In this document: positions 1-4,251 of the stretch, piece after piece
How the letters are laid out: every line of letters begins with the position of its first letter
Numbering within the stretch: the first letter of the stretch is position 1
Made by a program: the position numbers and the translations under genes
Origin: JAAYWY01 sp050945275
Lineage (GTDB): Bacteria > Bacillota > DTU030 > DUMP01
Reading direction: 5' to 3'
DNA length: 7,864 bases
NCBI GenBank assembly: GCA_050945275.1
Contig: JBMNSQ010000082.1
Location: 1 to 7,864 of the forward strand
Notes under the pieces: generated by a model
What the model was told of the DNA's origin: nothing
The model's database searches: none
What the model saw: only the letters and a program-made list of their open reading frames with translations

Positions 1-1
1 C

Positions 2-742
2 CCGGCCCAACCAGGAATAAGTGTTGGCCATCCTAAAATCACCGCCGGCACCTTCGGCGCCTTGGTTAAAGATGCCCGTACCGGAGAGCCGTTAATCCTA
101 TCTAATAACCACATCCTAGCCAATTCCTCCAACGGACGTGACGGAAGAGCCGAGATAGGTGACCCAATTTTTCAGCCCGGCCCCTATGATGGTGGCAAGA
201 GTGAGGATACCATCGCCCACCTGCTTAGATTCGTACCGGTGGCCACCGAATACCAACAATCCAGCTGCCCCATTAGTAAACGCATGGCCACACTAGGTAA
301 CGCTGTCTTATCAAGCATTCGCCCCGATTATCGCCTACAATTTGTTAAATTAAACGATGCTCCTAATCTAGTTGATTGTGCGGTCGCTAAACCAGTGTCA
401 CCAAAGCTGATCTCACCGGAGATTGTAGATATCGGTCTAGTACGGGGCGTAGCCGATGTGAAACTAGGCGAGACACTAAGAAAAAGCGGTCGCACCAGCG
501 GTCTTACCACTGGCCAAGTAACTGCTTTGGCGGCCACCCTGCGCGTAGAGATGCATACCGGCGTCTTTGCTCTGTTTCGCGATCAAATTGTAGCTGGGTT
601 AAAGAGCCAAGGAGGGGACAGCGGATCCCTAGTGCTTAATGAGAACAATGAAGCCGTAGGCTTACTGTTTGCTGGCTCCGAACGAGCGACCATCGTAAAT
701 CGCATCCAGAATGTGATGGATCAGCTTCAGATTGTCTTTTAA
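2..742 (+). CDS. Trypsin-like serine protease, 5'-truncated by window edge
   Basis: The reading frame is open from the left edge to TAA at 740-742, giving 246 visible residues; the true start lies outside the window. A chymotrypsin-fold catalytic triad is readable: His in SNNHILA (residue 37, nt 110-112), Asp in LVDCAVA (residue 125, nt 374-376) and Ser in GGDSGS (residue 207, nt 620-622). The stretch before the His (PAQPGISVGH, then TAGTFGALV) reads as the normal N-terminal beta-strand region, so a TTG at 62 is not the start. Known for the fold: peptide-bond hydrolysis by a Ser nucleophile. The substrate is unknown. No signal peptide or membrane segment can be judged because the N-terminus is missing. 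It is followed after 23 bases by a small membrane-protein gene and probably shares its transcript. Protease-like fold: confident; biological role: not known. Confidence 0.88.
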   Translation, partial: PAQPGISVGHPKITAGTFGALVKDARTGEPLILSNNHILANSSNGRDGRAEIGDPIFQPGPYDGGKSEDTIAHLLRFVPVATEYQQSSCPISKRMATLGNAVLSSIRPDYRLQFVKLNDAPNLVDCAVAKPVSPKLISPEIVDIGLVRGVADVKLGETLRKSGRTSGLTTGQVTALAATLRVEMHTGVFALFRDQIVAGLKSQGGDSGSLVLNENNEAVGLLFAGSERATIVNRIQNVMDQLQIVF

Positions 743-750
743 TCCAATGA

Positions 751-758
751 AAAGGAGG
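751..758 (+). promoter_or_regulatory. Ribosome binding site for the 89-residue protein
   Basis: AAAGGAGG lies seven bases before the ATG at 766, directly after the protease stop codon. It fixes the start of a short gene that might otherwise be dismissed. Confidence 0.8.
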
Positions 759-765
759 CCTCGTT

Positions 766-1035
766 ATGGTAGACGATACCATTCTCGGGCCACTTGCTGC
801 GATCTTACCGGTTAGGCCCACGATTTTTAAAGATACTCCTGCCCACTTGACCGAGCCAGAGTCCGTCTCAGTCGCAGTCACAGAAAACGAGAACGACCAA
901 GCCCCCCCGCCGGCCAGGCGAGCCAATCCCTACATGCTGTTCTTGATATTAATCCTGCTTTTAGCCAGTCAAGGACAGTTAGCGCTTAAACGAGGGGCAA
1001 AACCGAACAACCACAGTGAATCTGGCATAGACTGA
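766..1035 (+). CDS. Small single-span membrane protein, unknown function (89 aa)
   Basis: I do not recognise a family. The N-terminal half (about residues 1-45) is acidic and polar, followed by a Pro-rich hinge with PPPARR (47-52), a short hydrophobic segment NPYMLFLILILLL (54-66) and a basic/polar tail. The RR before the segment and the acidic N-terminus suggest a membrane anchor, though the span is short for a transmembrane helix. The core LFLILILLL is strikingly like the core of the two tiny proteins encoded at 2615-2722 and 2926-3021. A strong ribosome binding site and close packing between the protease and the next gene support a real gene. Inference: membrane-associated partner of the protease or of the following repeat protein. 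Confidence 0.72.
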   Translation: MVDDTILGPLAAILPVRPTIFKDTPAHLTEPESVSVAVTENENDQAPPPARRANPYMLFLILILLLASQGQLALKRGAKPNNHSESGID

Positions 1036-1070
1036 CACCACATAAGGTGTTAACAAGAGAGGTGAACTCT

Positions 1071-1655
1071 ATGGCGCTACTGCCACTTACGACCCAGGAC
1101 ACCCAAATGCTTTTAATGCTAAAACCTTATTTAACCTTATCTAGTCAAGCGTGGCTAGATGGGCTTCTCGCGCTGGCCCTTTTTACTAACCAAGACCTAT
1201 GGCAGGAACTGTCACCCTTGCCGGCATTGCAAATGTTAGGTCTAGCCCATACCAGAACCCGCTTGCAATCCCAGCGCGCCCGGGCCCGCGCTTTAGGTTT
1301 AGCCAAGGAGGGACAATATATGCCTGAGCCCCTTAATCCAAAGGATGTTTCTCTAATACTAGCCATTAAGCCATTTTTGTCCGACAAAAGCCAAACGCTA
1401 GTTGATACCTTGATCAATCTATTGTCTGTAATTACTGGGCCCTCGGATAAAAAAGTAGATCCGGAGGCAGTTGCCAACCTGATCAACCTTATCGCCCAGG
1501 CCAATGCTTCCCCAAACGAAAACGCGTCTGGATCCCCCCAAACACCGCCTAGCACCGGCAGCGACCATGAAATCCCGTCTAGCAGCCCTGCCTGGCCCCC
1601 GCTGCCAGAGATGGGCGCAGCTGACAATCCGTTCCCAGTTACAGATTCCGACTAG
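1071..1655 (+). CDS. Unknown protein with internally duplicated helical module (194 aa)
   Basis: The ATG at 1071 is chosen because AGAGAGGTG ends just before it; an in-frame GTG at 1047 has no such site. Two copies of one module are visible at a constant offset of 82 residues: residues 10-35 and 92-117. Shared positions include D10/D92, KP at 18-19/100-101, L21/L103, SQ at 25-26/107-108, D30/D112 and the following Leu/Ile pairs. Between them is a very basic Arg/Ala/Gln stretch (about 61-76). After copy B comes TGPSDKKVDPE (122-132), which resembles TGGSGKKLDPA in the 158-residue protein at 2097-2573. The C-terminal 45 residues are Pro/Ser/Gly/Asn-rich and look disordered. No signal peptide or clear transmembrane helix is seen. 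It lies 35 bases after the 89-residue gene, and a terminator follows. Function unknown; a scaffold or structural role is only inference. Confidence 0.75.
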   Translation: MALLPLTTQDTQMLLMLKPYLTLSSQAWLDGLLALALFTNQDLWQELSPLPALQMLGLAHTRTRLQSQRARARALGLAKEGQYMPEPLNPKDVSLILAIKPFLSDKSQTLVDTLINLLSVITGPSDKKVDPEAVANLINLIAQANASPNENASGSPQTPPSTGSDHEIPSSSPAWPPLPEMGAADNPFPVTDSD

Positions 1656-1694
1656 TTCACAGAACCGGGCGAAAGAGCACCTACTAAAGAGCCT

Positions 1695-1720
1695 ACCCCG
1701 CGTCTGCGGGGTTTTCCTTT
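1695..1720 (+). terminator. Rho-independent terminator after the 194-aa gene
   Basis: CCCCGC (1696-1701) and GCGGGG (1706-1711) form a perfect GC-rich stem with a GTCT loop, followed directly by TTTTCCTTT. It lies 40 bases past the stop at 1655 and separates the protease unit from the YbaB-like unit. Confidence 0.87.
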
Positions 1721-1785
1721 CTATGAGGGTCTCTTTCCCTGAGTTGTGAATACCATTTAGAAGAAAGGTTTGGGAGGTGCAAACA

Positions 1786-2085
1786 GTGTTCAATCTTGGT
1801 GGTTTTATGGAACAGATACAAAAAGAATTCGCTGCCCTGCAGCGACGCTTACAAAGTGCAACTTATGAAGGTACTGCCCAGGGCGGTAAAATCCGAGCCT
1901 GGGCCAATGGTCTGCAGCTACTGGTTGCTTTAGAGATAAGTCCGGATTTGGGTCAAGTTGATATAACAGATGATATCTTAAAGGCATGCAACTTAGCTCT
2001 GCGCCAAGCCCGTGAAGCCTTGAACGAAGAGTTGGCACAGCTAACCGGAGGCGGTATTGACTTTAGCAGTGGCGAAAACTGGTAG
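1786..2085 (+). CDS. YbaB/EbfC-family nucleoid-associated protein (99 aa)
   Basis: The protein matches the YbaB/EbfC layout. An N-terminal amphipathic helix (FMEQIQKEFAALQRRLQ, about residues 7-23) is followed by a short beta region with EGTAQGGKIRAWANGLQLL and the typical LEISPDL segment, then ITDDILKACNLALRQAREA (C-terminal helix) and a Gly-rich tail. Known for the family: small dimeric DNA-binding proteins of about 100-110 residues, often near dnaX and recR. Here it sits among unknown genes instead, so it may be a second, specialised copy. GTG at 1786 is preferred because GGGAGGTG (1772-1779) lies six bases upstream; an in-frame GTG at 1777 with AAGAAAGG upstream is the alternative. The next gene's ribosome binding site overlaps this stop codon, so the two are probably translated together. 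Confidence 0.85.
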   Translation: MFNLGGFMEQIQKEFAALQRRLQSATYEGTAQGGKIRAWANGLQLLVALEISPDLGQVDITDDILKACNLALRQAREALNEELAQLTGGGIDFSSGENW

Positions 2086-2090
2086 GAGGT
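2083..2090 (+). promoter_or_regulatory. Ribosome binding site overlapping the ybaB-like stop codon
   Basis: TAGGAGGT includes the stop codon TAG (2083-2085) of the YbaB-like gene and lies six bases before the ATG at 2097. This arrangement points to translational coupling. Confidence 0.75.
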
Positions 2091-2096
2091 TTTTGT

Positions 2097-2573
2097 ATGG
2101 CCAACGGAAAAGAACAGCCGAGTGTACCAACTGAATATGGCTTGGGGCAAGCACTAAATTTATTAGCTGACCAAAAAGAGCTTAGTCCTCAGCTATTTTT
2201 GGCCGCGCTTAGCCTTACTAATTTGTTAGGTATTGTGGACTACCTTAACCATGTCCAAGGTCCGACCCAAGCTATGGGTTCAAATCGTGCTAATCCAGAC
2301 AAACAGGCCCTGACAAGTACCCTCATGTCGCTTCTAGCAGCTGACGGATCAGGCGACAAAAAAGACGCCTTGCTTAGCGGTCTAATGAGTACGCTAGGCA
2401 CAGGCGGCAGCGGTAAAAAACTTGACCCAGCCACTCTTCTCACCTTAGCCAGTTCTTTAGCTGGATCAACAGAAAAAAACCCAACGACACCGGCAAAGTA
2501 CGCTTCTGACCAGCCAAGTTCTGCTAATAAAGGTCAGGCCGACGTCCAAGAACTAAAAACGCGCAGGGGGTAG
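2097..2573 (+). CDS. Unknown Leu/Ser/Gly-rich repeat protein (158 aa)
   Basis: No family recognised. The N-terminal part (about 15-54) is Leu-rich and predicted helical (GQALNLLADQ ... LFLAALSLTNLLGIVDYL). An imperfect repeat follows: residues 71-89 (ALTSTLMSLLAADGSGDKK) and 91-108 (ALLSGLMSTLGTGGSGKK), then LDPATLLTLASSLAGS. The block TGGSGKKLDPA parallels TGPSDKKVDPE in the 194-residue protein upstream, so the two genes may share ancestry. The C-terminal 35 residues are polar and probably disordered. No signal peptide or clear membrane span. The gene is coupled to the YbaB-like gene. Its stop codon lies inside the hairpin at 2565-2590. Role unknown; co-expression with a DNA-binding protein could mean a nucleoid or structural partner, which is inference. 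Confidence 0.74.
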   Translation: MANGKEQPSVPTEYGLGQALNLLADQKELSPQLFLAALSLTNLLGIVDYLNHVQGPTQAMGSNRANPDKQALTSTLMSLLAADGSGDKKDALLSGLMSTLGTGGSGKKLDPATLLTLASSLAGSTEKNPTTPAKYASDQPSSANKGQADVQELKTRRG

Positions 2574-2590
2574 GCAAACGCCTACCCCCT
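2565..2590 (-). terminator. Hairpin terminator between convergent genes
   Basis: AGGGGGTAGGC (2565-2575) and GCCTACCCCCT (2580-2590) form a perfect 11-bp stem with a 4-base loop. Read on the minus strand it is followed by GCGCGTTTTTAG, so it best fits termination of the 35-codon gene at 2615-2722. On the + strand there is no T-run, but the hairpin may also protect or end the transcript of the 158-residue gene, whose TAG stop (2571-2573) is part of the stem. Confidence 0.75.
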
Positions 2591-2614
2591 ACTTAAATGC
2601 GCTACTTAAGACTG

Positions 2615-2722
2615 TTAGAGGTTATCTCCAAGTAGAAGTAGGATCAGGATCAAAAAGACGATGAACGCAGTCTGATTTTTGCCGCCAAAGAATTTACCGA
2701 AACCGCCACCTTGAGCTTCCAT
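2615..2722 (-). CDS. Tiny hydrophobic sporulation-type protein, YjcZ-like (35 aa)
   Basis: The 35-codon frame runs from ATG at 2722 to TAA at 2615-2617, with AAAGGAGG about nine bases before the start. The product begins MEAQGGGFGKFFGGK, a Gly/Phe-rich head, followed by the hydrophobic segment AFIVFLILILLLLG and a short acidic tail DNL. This is the layout of the tiny transmembrane YjcZ-type proteins annotated as sporulation proteins in Firmicutes; the assignment is by layout, not by a search. A near-copy is encoded at 2926-3021, sharing KNQ, AFIVFL, LILLLLGD and the Gly/Phe head. A sigma-K-like promoter lies upstream and a hairpin terminator downstream, so it is a stand-alone unit. The likely role is a membrane- or spore-envelope-associated small protein made late in the mother cell (inference). 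Confidence 0.8.
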   Translation of the reverse strand: MEAQGGGFGKFFGGKNQTAFIVFLILILLLLGDNL

Positions 2723-2781
2723 GCTAAGAGCCTCCTTTCTATTCCAAGCCAAGGAACTCAGTATCTAGGTCTCCTGATTTC

Positions 2782-2810
2782 TATATTATGAGGCCCCATG
2801 GCTAGATGTT
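2782..2810 (-). promoter_or_regulatory. Sigma-K-like promoter of the 35-codon gene
   Basis: On the minus strand AACA (2810-2807) is followed by exactly 16 bases and then CATAATATA (2790-2782). This fits the Bacillus sigma-K pattern (-35 mACm, -10 CATAnnnTA). The same element with the same spacing precedes the sister gene. The -10 ends 59 bases before the ATG at 2722. Confidence 0.6.
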
Positions 2811-2888
2811 ACGGCAAGAAAACTTTTTCTAACTTTTGGCGACCCACCGTCCACCCAGTAGTATTATAAAAAGCGTAACAAGAACACT

Positions 2889-2911
2889 ATCCTCCCCAGG
2901 GTGGGGAGGAT
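2889..2911 (-). terminator. Hairpin downstream of the 31-codon gene
   Basis: ATCCTCCCC (2889-2897) and GGGGAGGAT (2903-2911) form a 9-bp stem with a 5-base loop, 14 bases past the stop of the minus-strand gene at 2926. Read on that strand it is followed by AGTGTTCTTGTTACG, a weak T-rich tract, so termination is likely but less certain than for the neighbouring hairpins. Confidence 0.6.
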
Positions 2912-2925
2912 GGGTAGCTTATCTT

Positions 2926-3021
2926 TTAGTCTCCCAGTAAGAGCAGGATTAGGACCAAAAAGACGATGAACGCCATTTGGTTTTTGCCATCAAAGAAACC
3001 CCCACGCTGAACTTCCGCCAT
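2926..3021 (-). CDS. Tiny hydrophobic sporulation-type protein, YjcZ-like (31 aa)
   Basis: The 31-codon frame runs from ATG at 3021 to TAA at 2926-2928, with AAAGGGAGGA six bases before the start. The product has a short head MAEVQRGGFFDGK, the hydrophobic segment MAFIVFLVLILLLLG and a final Asp. It differs from the 35-residue sister mainly in the head and by one I-to-V change in the hydrophobic core, so the pair is a tandem duplication. As with the sister, the YjcZ-like label rests on size, Gly/Phe head and hydrophobic core. It has its own sigma-K-like promoter upstream and a hairpin downstream. Probable membrane or spore-envelope location is inference. Confidence 0.8.
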   Translation of the reverse strand: MAEVQRGGFFDGKNQMAFIVFLVLILLLLGD

Positions 3022-3063
3022 CTATAATCCTCCCTTTCCACAGTAAATTGGCTGGAGTCACCC

Positions 3064-3092
3064 TATTGTATGGCCTTAGCCTTAAAAATGTT
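3064..3092 (-). promoter_or_regulatory. Sigma-K-like promoter of the 31-codon gene
   Basis: On the minus strand AACA (3092-3089), 16 bases, then CATACAATA (3072-3064). The -10 fits CATAnnnTA of sigma-K; CATACAAT also fits the sigma-E -10, but no sigma-E-like -35 is seen. The -10 ends 42 bases before the ATG at 3021. Confidence 0.62.
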
Positions 3093-3126
3093 ACTGCTAT
3101 CCATGGTGGGCTGCTACCTTGTATAG

Positions 3127-3132
3127 TATAAT
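3127..3132 (+). promoter_or_regulatory. Candidate -10 element for the AIR-synthase-like gene
   Basis: A perfect TATAAT lies about 50 bases before the TTG start at 3182, in an AT-rich stretch. No good -35 is found at 16-18 bases (the hexamer at 3104-3109 is TGGTGG), so this is either a weak or an activated vegetative promoter. Confidence 0.35.
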
Positions 3133-3181
3133 ATCAATAAAGTTACCAATTATTTTCATATAGGTGGGGGGCAGCCAACCA

Positions 3182-4162
3182 TTGCATACCGGTAAACTAT
3201 CAACAGAACTTCTACAGCAGGTCGTTTTCCCCTATACAGGAACGAATCGTCCTGACGTATTAGTTCGCCCTGGTGTGGGACAAGATTGTAGTGTGGTGGA
3301 TTTAGGAGATGAGTTAGCCATTCTATCGAGCGACCCTATCACCACCACCGGCCACAACCTGGGCTACTTAGCGGTACATATCTCCGCTAACGATATCGCC
3401 GCCACCGGAGCAGACCCCGTGGGGCTAATGTTAACTCTTCTTCTACCAGCCGGTACTTCGACAGTAAACGTGAAAGCTATTATGAAGCAAGTTCATGAAG
3501 CCGCCACCAGCTTGGGTATGGCAGTACTGGGCGGTCATACTGAGTTTACCGACACTGTCCGCCAACCATTGGCCGCTGTGACGGCTTTAGGAAAAGCAAG
3601 AAAAAGACATTACGTTACAGCTTCCGGAGGACGTCCAGGCGATGTGCTGGTGCTAACCAAGACCGCCGCCTGCGAAGGAACAGCAATTTTGGCGGCCGAT
3701 CTTAAAGCTAGGCTTGAGCCCGAGCTTGGAGAAGCGCTGCTTAGAAGGGCCCGCGCGTTCATTGAACACGTGAGCGTAGTTCCTGAGGCTAAAATTGCAA
3801 TCGCTTACGCCAGTGCCATGCATGATGTGACCGAAAGCGGAGTACTGGGAGCCACCTTTGAGCTGGCTCATGCCTCCGGCTTAGGCCTGGAGCTATGGGC
3901 GGACAAAGTACCTGTTGCTGACGAGACAGCGGCCATTTGTCGTGTTCTGGACCTGAACCCCTTGGGCCTTATCGGGAGCGGATCACTTCTTATCGCCACC
4001 ACCGAGCCTAACGAACTAATAACCGCCTTAGCCTCCGCCAGCATTAAAGCCACCGCCATCGGCCGCCTATTACCAAAAGAAGACGGCCAGTGGCTACAGA
4101 CAGGCCAACAGCGCCAGCCCTTGGTGGTACCAGAGAGAGATGAGCTGTACAAGGTGCTGTAA
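3182..4162 (+). CDS. AIR synthase-related protein (HypE/SelD/ThiL/PurM superfamily)
   Basis: The 326-residue product has the superfamily's two-domain layout. The ATP/metal-binding N-terminal domain shows GVGQDCSVVDLGDEL (31-45), SSDPIT (49-54), HISANDIAATGADP (66-79) and GGHTEF further on. The C-terminal domain shows TKTAACEGTAILA, DVTESGVLGATFELA and LIGSGSLLIA. Known for the superfamily: ATP-dependent activation of an oxygen or selenium-containing group through a phosphate intermediate. It most resembles the HypE-like branch, but the C-terminus ends in DELYKVL and lacks the Cys-ending PRIC-type tail of true HypE, and no hydrogenase gene is adjacent, so hydrogenase maturation is unlikely. 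TTG at 3182 is preferred: GGTGGGGGG lies upstream and the protein then begins (M)HTGKLS, the usual position for this branch. GTG at 3164 (332 aa) is the alternative. The substrate is unknown. Confidence 0.83.
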   Translation: MHTGKLSTELLQQVVFPYTGTNRPDVLVRPGVGQDCSVVDLGDELAILSSDPITTTGHNLGYLAVHISANDIAATGADPVGLMLTLLLPAGTSTVNVKAIMKQVHEAATSLGMAVLGGHTEFTDTVRQPLAAVTALGKARKRHYVTASGGRPGDVLVLTKTAACEGTAILAADLKARLEPELGEALLRRARAFIEHVSVVPEAKIAIAYASAMHDVTESGVLGATFELAHASGLGLELWADKVPVADETAAICRVLDLNPLGLIGSGSLLIATTEPNELITALASASIKATAIGRLLPKEDGQWLQTGQQRQPLVVPERDELYKVL

Positions 4163-4170
4163 ATTAAAGC

Positions 4171-4194
4171 CGGGCTGGCCTCTGCGCCAGCCCG
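4171..4194. terminator. Hairpin between convergent AIR-synthase-like and cstA genes
   Basis: CGGGCTGGC (4171-4179) and GCCAGCCCG (4186-4194) form a perfect 9-bp stem with a 6-base loop, eight bases after the + strand stop at 4162. On the minus strand it is followed by GCTTTAATTT, so it may serve the cstA transcript as well. On the + strand no T-run follows. Confidence 0.7.
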
Positions 4195-4251
4195 TACCTA
4201 TACAACGTAATACCAACGGTTGCAAAGCCATCCCAGAAGCGAAACTTTGCC

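Noticed and set aside
1035..1050. Short inverted repeat ACACC/GGTGT between the 89- and 194-residue genes
   Set aside because: Only 5 bp with no T-run; too weak to call a terminator or operator.
1145..1627. Minus-strand open frame of 160 codons opposite the 194-residue gene
   Set aside because: No ribosome binding site, composition rich in Trp/Arg/Ser as expected for an antisense shadow, and the + strand frame has an internal duplication and a good start.
1747..1768. TGAATA resembling a sigma-G -35 before the YbaB-like gene
   Set aside because: No CATACTA-like -10 at the needed distance; no sigma-E or sigma-K pattern found there either.
1419..1793. Minus-strand open frame of 124 codons spanning a terminator
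   Set aside because: It crosses the + strand terminator and has no recognisable motif or start signal.
2863..2868. TATAAT on the minus strand upstream of the 35-codon gene
   Set aside because: The -35 position reads GATAGT and overlaps the neighbouring hairpin; it is about 140 bases from the start codon, and the sigma-K-like site is closer and better.
3164..3166. GTG as start of the AIR-synthase-like gene
   Set aside because: No ribosome site precedes it, and it lies within the G-rich site that fits the TTG at 3182; kept only as an alternative.
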